Below, piece by piece: positions 1 to 6,463 of a DNA stretch of 9,254 nt. Position numbers and translations under genes: made by a program. The DNA is taken from NCBI GenBank assembly GCA_021796055.1, contig JAJYOS010000193.1:1-9254 (forward strand). Direction: 5' to 3'. The notes under the pieces are model-generated. The model had not been told where the DNA came from and ran no database searches. It worked only from the letters and a program-made list of their open reading frames with translations. Source of the stretch: Bacteroidota bacterium. Its GTDB lineage: Bacteria > Bacteroidota > Kryptoniia > Kryptoniales > JAKASW01. The first letter of the stretch is position 1. The number at the start of each line of letters is the position of its first letter.

Positions 1-476
1 TCAAATACTCCGATCTTGAGCACGAGGAGTTCGTTCTCAAGCGAACTGAGCATGTCTAGCTGTGCGGTGAGAATAGTCCGGACGGTTCTCAGAATCGTCT
101 CTCTCAGGTTTTTCACCTCTTCGAGCTTGACCTTCGCGCGCGATAGTTCGTCCTTGGCTTCGTTCAAGAGCATCTGCGCCTTCGCCTCGGCCTCTCGCTC
201 GATTATTTGCGCCGTCTTTCGCATCGTTTCATTGGATTCGCTGGCGGCTCTTTCGGCCTGCGTTACAAGGCTCCGGAGCGAATCCTCGAGTTTCCTGTAA
301 TTCTGCAATTCTTCGGTCAGCGCGGTCCTTTGCGCCCTTAGGTCCATGTTTTCTTTGAGGAGCTCTTCAAAATCATTCGCAGCTGTGGATAGAAACGCGT
401 CTACCTCTTCGGGATCGAACCCGCGAAATTTTCGCGCGAATTCCTGTTTGCGCATTTGAATAGGAGTAAGTCTCAT
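1..476 (-). CDS. DivIVA-like polar/division coiled-coil protein, C-terminus outside window
   Basis: The reading frame starts at ATG 476-474 and stays open to base 1, giving 158 residues; the C-terminus is cut off by the window edge. The first 35 residues carry the DivIVA N-terminal pattern: LTPIQMRKQEF, then FARKFRGFDPEEVDAFL. In this family that part binds curved membrane. The rest is a long charged helix (about residues 36-158, heptad-like, rich in E, K, L, A and R) expected to form the parallel coiled coil that oligomerises. Known relatives organise cell poles and septa; a precise role here is inference. No Shine-Dalgarno sequence is evident, but a promoter lies just upstream (509-537) and would give a leader of about 26 nt. 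The second ATG (codon 8) would remove the conserved LTP segment, so I prefer the first. Confidence 0.85.
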   Translation of the reverse strand, partial: MRLTPIQMRKQEFARKFRGFDPEEVDAFLSTAANDFEELLKENMDLRAQRTALTEELQNYRKLEDSLRSLVTQAERAASESNETMRKTAQIIEREAEAKAQMLLNEAKDELSRAKVKLEEVKNLRETILRTVRTILTAQLDMLSSLENELLVLKIGVF

Positions 477-508
477 TTCTGCGTTGGCTAGTCCACTTCT
501 GAAGGGAA

Positions 509-537
509 AATATAACCGTTGACCAAGGGAAAATCAA
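509..537 (-). promoter_or_regulatory. Sigma-70-type promoter for the DivIVA-like gene
   Basis: On the minus strand TTGATT (537-532) is followed after exactly 17 bases by TATATT (514-509), matching 4/6 and 5/6 of the sigma-70 consensus. Transcription would begin near base 502, about 26 nt before the ATG at 476. It is seen by eye only and could be chance in this A/T-rich stretch, but it sits where the gene needs it. Confidence 0.5.
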
Positions 538-648
538 AGTATGGGGAGATACTGTGTAGTGCGAGCTGTGCGCCGCGGCAAGTCATTTATTAAGTAAAGA
601 GTTGACGCCAGCGTCATACCGCAGCTTTAATCCGGCTTCATCATTAAT

Positions 649-684
649 AAAAAGCGAAGAAGGAGGCTAGACACCTCCTTCTTC
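649..684 (-). terminator. Intrinsic terminator after the 73-residue gene
   Basis: A perfect 11-bp inverted repeat (656-666 with 674-684) encloses a 7-base loop. On the minus strand the stem is followed, after GC, by five T residues (653-649) and further A/T. It starts 26 bases beyond the stop codon of the gene at 711-932 and reads in that gene's direction, so it should end that transcript before the DivIVA promoter. Confidence 0.85.
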
Positions 685-710
685 TATATCGGATTGCGCC
701 TTAACCTAGG

Positions 711-932
711 TTAAGAATTCGGGCCTTCCTGCATTTTCGCGGCGACAGACTCGTTCATTTCTTCCTGGGTAGACTTACCTGCCAGCTGGGCAGCCAAATC
801 TTTAGCCTTTTGAGAAAGAACGACTGCGTCCTTCTTCTTGCTGGAAGTCGACGAGGTGCTTCCGGTAGAGTTCTGCGTCTGGGTCGCCGACGCAGCTGCA
901 GCGCTTCCTGCACTGACTGGATTTACTCCCAT
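711..932 (-). CDS. Small low-complexity protein of unknown function (73 aa)
   Basis: I do not recognise a named family. Residues 1-30 are almost only A, S, T, G, Q and N, which suggests a disordered head. After a KKKD stretch comes a predicted amphipathic helix with VVLSQKAKDLAAQLAGK, then an acidic tail. The pattern (D)xVxLSxxAKxLA also occurs in small proteins and anti-sigma-like tails of many bacteria, but that is too short to name a function. The ATG at 932 has AAGGA 4 bases upstream and AGGAG further up, so translation is plausible. A strong terminator at 649-684 supports a real, monocistronic, expressed gene. There is no signal peptide, membrane segment or cysteine. It could be a regulatory or structural peptide; function unknown. 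Confidence 0.65.
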   Translation of the reverse strand: MGVNPVSAGSAAAASATQTQNSTGSTSSTSSKKKDAVVLSQKAKDLAAQLAGKSTQEEMNESVAAKMQEGPNS

Positions 933-1032
933 TTTCCTTGACTCCTATGTTTTAATGGAAGGAACTGTGTGGCCATGTACTAATTAGCCGGTATGTTAAT
1001 ATATCGACATTACGGCGCTGATCTTGATAGAT

Positions 1033-1049
1033 TGCGGCAAAATGCCGCA
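1033..1049. repeat. Short hairpin between the glycosidase remnant and the 73-aa gene
   Basis: A 7-bp perfect inverted repeat (1033-1039 with 1043-1049) has a 3-base loop. It lies about 30 bases past the last recognisable codons of the glycosidase remnant and could have been its terminator, but neither strand has a T-tract after it. A short stem like this can occur by chance. Confidence 0.3.
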
Positions 1050-1076
1050 CGCGGACACGACAGCCACCCGGCGAAA

Positions 1077-1707
1077 TTAGATATAATGGCAGGTTGCACA
1101 AGTCAGTATCCGGTTGTTGTAGTCGGGACGAAGTTGGAATAGACGACCCTCTTTATCGGTTTCCCATCGTCTCGGCGGATATTCCAAAACGATTCATCCT
1201 TCGGAAACCACAGGTACTTCAGCATCGCTTTTCTCAAGCCAGCCGTTTCGAAACGAGGTATGCACCCTGGGACAAGAACGGTTTCATCGCGAATTTTCCG
1301 AATATCGGGCGCGGACCCTTAGTGGTTATGCATCCGGAGACATATCCGTTTGAATCGATGGAGTGCGCAAAATTCAGCACCCACCACTTGAGGTATTTCG
1401 CGTTCTCTCTCTTCTGGTTCATCAGGTGATTGCCGATGAAGAACCCGTCCCAGTCCCACATCTGTTTGTAGAATCCCGCCGGGATGAGATAATCGTGTTT
1501 GAGATATCCTTAGCCAGGCATTATGACCTGCGGCTGGAGGCGAATATAGGCAGTATCGATCTGACGATACAATTCCCGGAGCTCTGCTTTTGGCGGCTGG
1601 TTCATATTTTCCTGCGCAGACACGGGAACCGTTAGCCCGGCTGCACAGACGATGAATAGAAGAAGGCTAAACAGGCGGTGAAAGCAATAGGTAAGTCGCG
1701 GACTCAT
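1077..1707 (-). pseudogene. Decayed secreted glycoside hydrolase (trehalase/GH63-like superfamily)
   Basis: The start at ATG 1707-1705 has GAGAGG about 8 bases upstream. It is followed by a signal peptide (hydrophobic core LFSLLLFIVCAAG, cleavage probably at VSA-QE near residue 31). After residue 65 there is an in-frame TAA (1512-1510). The same frame then continues with strong family motifs: YLIPAGFYKQMWDWDGFFIG, then SNGYVSGCITTKG and MKPFLSQGAYL. It ends at TGA 1236-1234. A second frame carries AMLKYLWFPKDESFWNIR and VVYSNFV (about 1231-1127), and a third carries PDYNN (from 1127). In intact relatives of the (alpha/alpha)6-barrel glycosidases these motifs are separated by a hundred or more residues. 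I therefore infer one nonsense mutation plus at least two internal deletions, and most of the catalytic domain and C-terminus are gone. No product is expected beyond a short exported N-terminal peptide. Confidence 0.8.
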
Positions 1708-1967
1708 TTCATGCCTCTCTGTTTTCATTGTTATGACGCAACTCTTGGGAACAATTTTCATAATGAGAAACGGAAAAGCAAACTGAATGAGTATCCGCGT
1801 CAAGAGATCGTTACCAGGGAGAATCTCCCGGGAGTTCGTCCCTCCGAATCAAATACGCGGGCGTTTCGCGCATCCAGCGGCAAGAAGCCAACGCAGGTAG
1901 TGCCTCTTGCCGCCCGAGTTGATGCTATCGTTGAACCTGACGCCGTAATGAATCGTGCTCCGACCTG

Positions 1968-2747
1968 TTACATATTGACTTCGAAATCAACAACGATGGT
2001 ACCGTCTGCTTCGGTTGCGGTATGCACTTTGAGATGTTTGTAGCCTAGTATGAGCGCCAGTACTAACGCAATAGCAACCGCGGTCGAAATAACACTAATC
2101 GAGTAGGCAGCACCAACGCATAGAATGATTATGGCAATGTAGATAAGGTCATCAGCTACAACGGGGTTGGGATACAGCATATTGGGTGCTCCAGGAAAAC
2201 GTGCTCCTGCAAGAGCCTTCAACGCATCCAGGTTCTTGTCCGCAAAGGGAAGGAACGGCATTGCATCCGGTCCATAGAGCGTGATGTGGACAGTTGGATC
2301 CCTTCGCTCGAAAGCGGCGCGAGCTTTGACTTGGAGATCGAAGCCATCACTGCACTCCTCACCATTTACCTTGGGTTTTCGGATACCGACACATGACCAC
2401 GGAACAACAATCGGCACGACAGGAGTCCCGGGAGGCGGCAGTGAAAAAGGTATGCGTCCTGTGTCATTGGTTCCTTTTCGAATACGGGCCATGAGTATGA
2501 GAACGTCCGGAACTTCTATTTCCATTGTACCGTGCAACGGCCATGGCTTTGGTACTCTGGCAGTATTTCTGTCTTGCCATTCGCTGGAGGTACCCTGAAA
2601 GTAACCATTATTATCAGTTGTTCCCGTGAAGATTATGTCATCTCCATTCCCTCCGGAATCGACATCGATGATTTCAACCGTCGCATTTTGTAACGGCAAA
2701 GTTCCGGGAAAGCACATCACTCTTCCACGAATGTTCAATGTGGACAT
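1968..2747 (-). CDS. Transthyretin-like/Ig-like domain protein with C-terminal membrane segments (259 aa)
   Basis: No named family is recognised beyond the fold guess. Residues 1-90 resemble a transthyretin-like or carboxypeptidase-regulatory beta-sandwich: IRGRV at the start, a turn with P-L-Q-N-A-T-V-E-I-I-D, and T-D-N-N-G-Y-F, the usual position of the DxxGxF motif. Residues 91-195 are mixed, with a proline run (PPPGTPVVP). Residues about 201-236 form one long or two short membrane helices (rich in I, A, V and L), followed by about 23 polar residues. There is no signal peptide, so the N-terminal domain would face the cytoplasm if the first helix is a simple tail anchor, or the two helices form a hairpin. 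The ATG at 2747 has a strong AGAGGAG about 7 bases upstream. The frame is intact although it is flanked by decayed genes, which suggests recent arrival or retained function. Confidence 0.75.
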   Translation of the reverse strand: MSTLNIRGRVMCFPGTLPLQNATVEIIDVDSGGNGDDIIFTGTTDNNGYFQGTSSEWQDRNTARVPKPWPLHGTMEIEVPDVLILMARIRKGTNDTGRIPFSLPPPGTPVVPIVVPWSCVGIRKPKVNGEECSDGFDLQVKARAAFERRDPTVHITLYGPDAMPFLPFADKNLDALKALAGARFPGAPNMLYPNPVVADDLIYIAIIILCVGAAYSISVISTAVAIALVLALILGYKHLKVHTATEADGTIVVDFEVNM

Positions 2748-2776
2748 TTCATCACTCCTCTTTTGATTTGGCTGGA

Positions 2777-2869
2777 TCAGTTTCTTGCTTCAAGGATGTA
2801 CACACGTAATCGATCAATAGTCTCTTCTAAGTCATCACACACCTCCAATCCACCCCGAAATATTGGCAT
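2777..2869 (-). CDS. Possible 30-residue peptide upstream of the membrane protein
   Basis: An ATG at 2869 opens a 30-codon frame ending in TGA 2779-2777, 29 bases before the start of the 259-aa gene in the same direction. The peptide reads MPIFRGGLEVCDDLEETIDR and then a short helix ending in LEARN; it looks amphipathic and protein-like. No Shine-Dalgarno sequence precedes the ATG. It may be a real small co-transcribed gene, the tail of a lost larger gene, or chance. Function unknown. Confidence 0.25.
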   Translation of the reverse strand: MPIFRGGLEVCDDLEETIDRLRVYILEARN

Positions 2870-2871
2870 GG

Positions 2872-3129
2872 CTATCGTTCATATGGTTTCTTCATGGTAT
2901 GACCAGGAAGCTCATAGACAGGGCAAATGTCATAATCCGTTTCCAATAAATGCGCCGCAAACGAGTGAATTAGCGTGCAGCGCGCTGCTGTCTTCGCAAA
3001 TCCAGCTACGTGAGTTTTCCCCCTTTTGACGCAAAAACGGGATGACGGCAAACCCTTCCGCACCCGAACAAGGAGTTTCGGGTTCGCACCAATGCCCATC
3101 TTCATCGAGCTGACTGAAGAACCTGTCAT
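2872..3129 (-). pseudogene. Remnant of a tyrosine recombinase (integron-integrase/Xer-like C-terminal part)
   Basis: Within this frame, residues about 33-77 (nt about 3033-2899) match the catalytic core of tyrosine recombinases: TLIHSFAAHLLETDYDICPV followed by YELPGH, against the usual HTLRHSFATHLLE, G-Y-D-I-R-x-V and ELLGH. At the HxxR box the histidine is Cys and the arginine is Ile, and the leucine of ELLGH is Pro. The final histidine survives, but the frame ends eight residues later without the catalytic tyrosine segment. The preceding about 32 residues do not look like the family. It is therefore a dead fragment of an integrase. Its wording is closest to integron integrases, but it is too short to separate these from XerC/D or phage enzymes. 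It marks past mobility of the 1-3.7 kb strip. Confidence 0.6.
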
Positions 3130-3197
3130 TGATTCCTCTTGCCGACAAATCTTCTGCCCTGTTGCAATAGCCGGCTTGTCTTTGCCGACTATGCAGG

Positions 3198-3226
3198 ATG
3201 TTAATTGAAGATTAAAGGAAAGTCAA
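3198..3226 (-). promoter_or_regulatory. Possible sigma-70 promoter upstream of the recombinase remnant
   Basis: On the minus strand TTGACT (3226-3221) and TAACAT (3203-3198) are 17 bases apart, with 5/6 and 4/6 consensus matches. It points toward the recombinase remnant, about 70 bases downstream. It may be a relic promoter or chance. Confidence 0.3.
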
Positions 3227-3307
3227 GCGCGCGACGACTTTAGGTTAAATGTTGGGGCTCACTAAGAAGCCTCTATGTCTCGGCAGCATAAAATATGACC
3301 TCACCCC

Positions 3308-3390
3308 CTTCAAGCCTCGGCCTAGTAATCCCGTCCATTTGAAGTTCCCCTAATATTATCAGAGCCCTCAAGCCCGGTGCCCGGGATTAC
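3308..3390. repeat. Nested palindromic block
   Basis: Three inverted repeats overlap here. CTTCAA (3308-3313) pairs with TTGAAG (3339-3344). GTAATCCCG (3325-3333) pairs perfectly with CGGGATTAC (3382-3390). CCCGG (3373-3377) pairs with CCGGG (3381-3385) across a 3-base loop. The last stem lies immediately beyond the lipoprotein stop on the minus strand but has no T-tract. The block could be an intergenic repeat element, a recombination site or a weak terminator; I cannot decide from one copy. Confidence 0.4.
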
Positions 3391-3751
3391 CGGTATTCAT
3401 ACGTCAGGTTGGATTCTCTCGTTTGATTCCAGTGTGTGTTTTTAACACTCGATGTAACCGGATAGCCGTCTGCGTCATAGGAATAAGCTTCGGTGGTGTC
3501 ACTGCCGTAGTACTAATTAGTCCACTGCTTGGTCTGTTACCATCATCATACATGTACTGTATTGAATAGACCACGGTCGATCCATTCACTATCTCCATCT
3601 TCGACAGTTTTCCCCCGGAGTACGAATAAAGCATATAATTGGCTGAATCCGACGCAATCTTTACCAGGCGTCTCATGGACGGGCTGCTTCCAAGGGAAAT
3701 CAGATTGCAACCCGAAACTGAAAGCAAGAGAATTGAAAGTGCGACTGTCAA
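3387..3751 (-). pseudogene. Lipoprotein gene with one frameshift
   Basis: The frame begins at a TTG (3751-3749), four bases after the stop of the radical SAM gene; an in-frame TAG six codons upstream rules out an earlier start. It opens with a short hydrophobic stretch and a lipobox (VSGC, Cys 15), so an outer- or inner-membrane lipoprotein is expected. The lack of Lys/Arg before the hydrophobic core is unusual. The body has YD-rich beta-repeat character: LYSYSGGKLSKMEIVNG, then YSIQYMYDDGNRPSSG. Near base 3510 the coding character jumps to the -1 frame, which continues YYGSDTTEAYSYDADGYPV and ends in YEYR at TAA 3389-3387. The original frame instead runs on in atypical residues to 3404. A one-base loss (or two-base gain) is the simplest reading. 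A sequencing error would look the same. Specific function is unknown. Confidence 0.6.
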
Positions 3752-3755
3752 TTGT

Positions 3756-4853
3756 TCAGAACATCTCTATCTGCGCCCCTCTAGGCCTGCGGAATTTGTC
3801 CGTCGACAGCTCAAGTTCCTCTTCGTTGAGGTGGTACTTCTTGCAGCTCGCATGGAACAGCTGGTGTATTGCCTTTGCCGTCTCGCCGCTCCCGCGCATC
3901 CTCTCTCCGAACTCGTAGCTGCTCAGCTTCCCGCCGCGGACCTGCTTCAGCCTGCTTACTATCCTGACTTCCCTGTCCGGGTATTCCCTCCTTACCCAGT
4001 CGACAAACAAGTCCTTGACGGCGAAAGGGAGCCTCAGCATCTGCATGCTCGCGAACCTTGCTCCTCTCGCCGACGCCTCGCGGAGTATAGAAGGTATCTC
4101 CTCATCTGTCAGGCCGGGGATGACCGGTGCGACGAGCACACCGACCGGCACCGACCTACTGGAGAGCATCTCGATCGCTTCCAGCTTTTTCGCGGGTGCG
4201 GAAGTCCTCGGCTCCATTCTCCTCGTCAGATCCTGGTTCAGGCTCGTGACTGAAAAGAAGACGCTCACAAGATTCAGCCTCGCCATCTCTGCAAGTATGT
4301 TGATGTCGCGGGTGATGAGGAAGTTCTTCGTGACAATTCCGACGGGATTCCTGAATTCCAGGAAGACTTCGAGGCAGCGGCGTGTTAATTCCAGTTTTCT
4401 TTCGACGGGTTGATAGCAATCCGTGTTGCCAGAGAGGGAAATTACCTGGGGCTCCCAGCTCTTCTTCATGAAAGCCTCACGAAGAAGCCCTGGTGCGTCC
4501 TGTTTCACCATTATTTTGGATTCGAAATCCACCCCCGATGAAAACCCGAGATATTCGTGCGACGGCCTCGCGTAACAATAAATGCAGCCATGCTCGCAAC
4601 CGCGGTACGGATTAAGGCTGTAAGTGAACGGGATGTCAGGGCTGTCGTTCTTTGCGAGGATCGTCTTAGAAGTGTCCTGAAAAAACTTTGTCTCAACCCT
4701 CTTCTCAGACAGATCTTCATCAGGAAAGAACCTGTCGCTTTCTTCAGAAGCGACGAGCTCGATCTCCTCGAACCTGTTAGGCGGATTGTATCCCGACGCT
4801 CTTCCTTTGATATTCCCTCTTTCCAAGGCCGCACCTTTTCCGACATAACACAC
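3756..4853 (-). CDS. Radical SAM protein, PA0069/Rv2578c family (SplB-like)
   Basis: The protein has 365 residues. The radical SAM cluster motif CEHGCIYC (Cys 86, 90, 93; CX3CX2C) binds a [4Fe-4S] cluster that cleaves S-adenosylmethionine. It is preceded by SLNPYRG and followed by YARPSHEYLG, both typical of this family, which is related to spore photoproduct lyase. Further landmarks are VISLSGNTDCYQPVE (from residue 137), KNFLITRD, and VAPVIPGLTDEEI. The N-terminus IKGRASGYNPPNRFEE also matches the family. The substrate of PA0069-type proteins is not established to my knowledge. The 365-aa frame starts at GTG 4853; a TTG at 4826 (residue 10) is a possible later start, and the ATG at 4846 is out of frame. 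The gene is 63 bases downstream of the GWxTD gene and runs into the lipoprotein gene 4 bases after its stop, so co-transcription is likely. Confidence 0.85.
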   Translation of the reverse strand: MCYVGKGAALERGNIKGRASGYNPPNRFEEIELVASEESDRFFPDEDLSEKRVETKFFQDTSKTILAKNDSPDIPFTYSLNPYRGCEHGCIYCYARPSHEYLGFSSGVDFESKIMVKQDAPGLLREAFMKKSWEPQVISLSGNTDCYQPVERKLELTRRCLEVFLEFRNPVGIVTKNFLITRDINILAEMARLNLVSVFFSVTSLNQDLTRRMEPRTSAPAKKLEAIEMLSSRSVPVGVLVAPVIPGLTDEEIPSILREASARGARFASMQMLRLPFAVKDLFVDWVRREYPDREVRIVSRLKQVRGGKLSSYEFGERMRGSGETAKAIHQLFHASCKKYHLNEEELELSTDKFRRPRGAQIEMF

Positions 4854-4916
4854 CTGCCGACGGAAGAGATTCCCGGGAGAAGGACTCCAGGGCAGTGCTA
4901 AGGAAGACCGGCGCGA

Positions 4917-6311
4917 TTAATTGCCGCCCGAACTGAGGTACTGCTGCCAGTTGCTGTCGTGGATTTCGTCGCGCGCCGTCGAGTTGACGAGAGTGTAATC
5001 GCCGAATCCCGTCCTGTCGACAAAGTCGAAACTCACTCCACCCTGGATCGAATTGTAGTACCAGATTTCGTACGGCTTCGTGTTCATCTCGTTCGGGTGC
5101 CGGTCGATCTGGTCGGGTTTACCGTAAATAATGTAGACTCTTCCGCGATCGGTACGCCATCCGGCCATGTTGCCTGACCGGAAGTGTTCATTGGCATACT
5201 CCACCCGCTGCATGTACCCTGTCCTGTAATCGTTGGTGTTCGAGACGGGGCTATTGTTCCTCTTCTTCCAGAATTCATACAGGAATTGACGCTTCGCTTC
5301 GAGGGTCTTCAGCTCACTGAACTGTTCCCGTTCAGCAGCGGTCGATATGTACCTGGTTTCCCGGAACTCCTCGTCCAGCTGCTTTTCCCCCATCGTTGCG
5401 AATTCACTGGACAAGACGGGCGCACCGGCCATATTTGTCGATGGACCGACGGGGGCACCCAGATTCGGATTGTAGATGAAAAACCGCTTCTTGGTCATCG
5501 CAACCATGTTTGCAGCGGAATCCCTCACTGTAAAGACAAACGTATAAGTCCCGGTTTTCAAGTCTGAAGCGTTTACAGTTCCGACTTCCACACTCGATGT
5601 TCCGAACTTGTTTCTTATTCTCGTGAACGACTTGTGGACCAGACCGTAACTGTCGACAACCTCGTAACCGACGGAGAAGGTGCTGTCAACCGGGCTCTGG
5701 GGGATGTTATATACTTCCGCATAGTAGTACACTATCGGCATCCCGATTCCGTAAATGCCTGTCGGATTCGGCACGACGTTGTAAGTGTTCTTATAGAATA
5801 TTCCGTGCGTTGCCCCTTGAGCGGCCGTAATCTCCGTGCAGAGTTCGACGTTGCTCACCTCCAGTTTACCGGTGCCGTACCTGGGTATGTCGAGCACGCC
5901 CTGCAGGTTGTCGATCTCCGAAGTGTCGTTCTCGTCAACTACGTGGACAAGCAGTCTGTATTTGCCCGGGGCAAGAGCCATCTCGTCCTGTCCCACAAGA
6001 TTGTTGCTCAGGGCGGCGGCGGCGGTGTCTGCGACTTGTATCGGGACTTTCCATTGTTGGCTGAAGGAGACAGTGTCGAGGGTGGCCGGCTCGACTATGA
6101 CATTGAACAACAGCATCCCTGAAAACATCGAATCGCTTTTGACGAGCGTCACAGACTTCCTGTTGAAGCTGTAGTAAAGTTCGACAAACGTCTTCGTAGA
6201 ATCGTACCTGAACGCCGAGTAATCAAAACTGATATGCAGGTGCTGCGCGCTCGCACTCGAGGCGACAAGGGCGGACATCAGCACGACGGAAAGAAAGACT
6301 TTTTTTGACAT
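4917..6311 (-). CDS. Secreted GWxTD-domain protein (464 aa)
   Basis: A signal peptide (MSKKVFLSVVLMSALVASS, cleavage near ASA-QH) leads into a long beta-rich region (about residues 25-285) and a C-terminal GWxTD domain. The domain is marked by FLYEFWKKRN (about 343-352), then GWRTDRGRVYIIYGKPDQID with GWxTD at 384-388, then PYEIWYYN. GWxTD proteins are common in Bacteroidota/Ignavibacteriota and some Acidobacteria; their role is unknown. An ATG five codons earlier (6326) is possible, but the ATG at 6311 has GGAG 9 bases upstream, and the -10 box at 6333-6338 would place the transcript start at about 6326, so I choose 6311. The protein would be periplasmic or exported. No obvious defect is seen. 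Linkage to the radical SAM gene (63-base gap) may be only operon geography. Confidence 0.85.
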   Translation of the reverse strand: MSKKVFLSVVLMSALVASSASAQHLHISFDYSAFRYDSTKTFVELYYSFNRKSVTLVKSDSMFSGMLLFNVIVEPATLDTVSFSQQWKVPIQVADTAAAALSNNLVGQDEMALAPGKYRLLVHVVDENDTSEIDNLQGVLDIPRYGTGKLEVSNVELCTEITAAQGATHGIFYKNTYNVVPNPTGIYGIGMPIVYYYAEVYNIPQSPVDSTFSVGYEVVDSYGLVHKSFTRIRNKFGTSSVEVGTVNASDLKTGTYTFVFTVRDSAANMVAMTKKRFFIYNPNLGAPVGPSTNMAGAPVLSSEFATMGEKQLDEEFRETRYISTAAEREQFSELKTLEAKRQFLYEFWKKRNNSPVSNTNDYRTGYMQRVEYANEHFRSGNMAGWRTDRGRVYIIYGKPDQIDRHPNEMNTKPYEIWYYNSIQGGVSFDFVDRTGFGDYTLVNSTARDEIHDSNWQQYLSSGGN

Positions 6312-6332
6312 CTTCCCAAACTCCATTTAAAG

Positions 6333-6338
6333 AATATA
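6333..6338 (-). promoter_or_regulatory. Likely -10 element of the GWxTD gene
   Basis: TATATT on the minus strand (6338-6333) fits a -10 box. The -35 region is weak (TTTTTG at 17-base spacing). A transcript starting about 7 bases on would begin near 6326, leaving a leader of about 15 nt that contains the GGAG used by the ATG at 6311. Confidence 0.35.
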
Positions 6339-6393
6339 AGAACTATTGATGCGTGCAAAAACAGCTGCTATTCTCAACGACAAAAAACGCCCC

Positions 6394-6434
6394 AAAAAGA
6401 CGAAGCAGTGCAGCCTTGTCTCAGGCCGCACTGC
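6394..6434 (-). terminator. Intrinsic terminator of the enoyl reductase gene
   Basis: The stem pairs 6405-6411 with 6428-6434 (7 bp), continues past one A/C mismatch with 6413-6416 against 6423-6426 (4 bp), and closes on a 6-base loop. On the minus strand five T residues (6398-6394) follow 6 bases after the stem, then a G-rich gap and six more T. It lies 29 bases past the reductase stop and upstream of the GWxTD promoter, so it separates the two transcripts. Confidence 0.75.
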
Positions 6435-6463
6435 CGAAAAGACGGTTCAAATAATACTCGTAA

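Noticed and set aside
3244..3250. GTTAAAT resembling an integron attC core site
   Set aside because: The matching partner core site and the arm layout of an attC were not found nearby.
3639..4253. 204-codon plus-strand frame opposite the radical SAM gene
   Set aside because: It is the antisense shadow of the radical SAM gene, which has clear family motifs on the minus strand.
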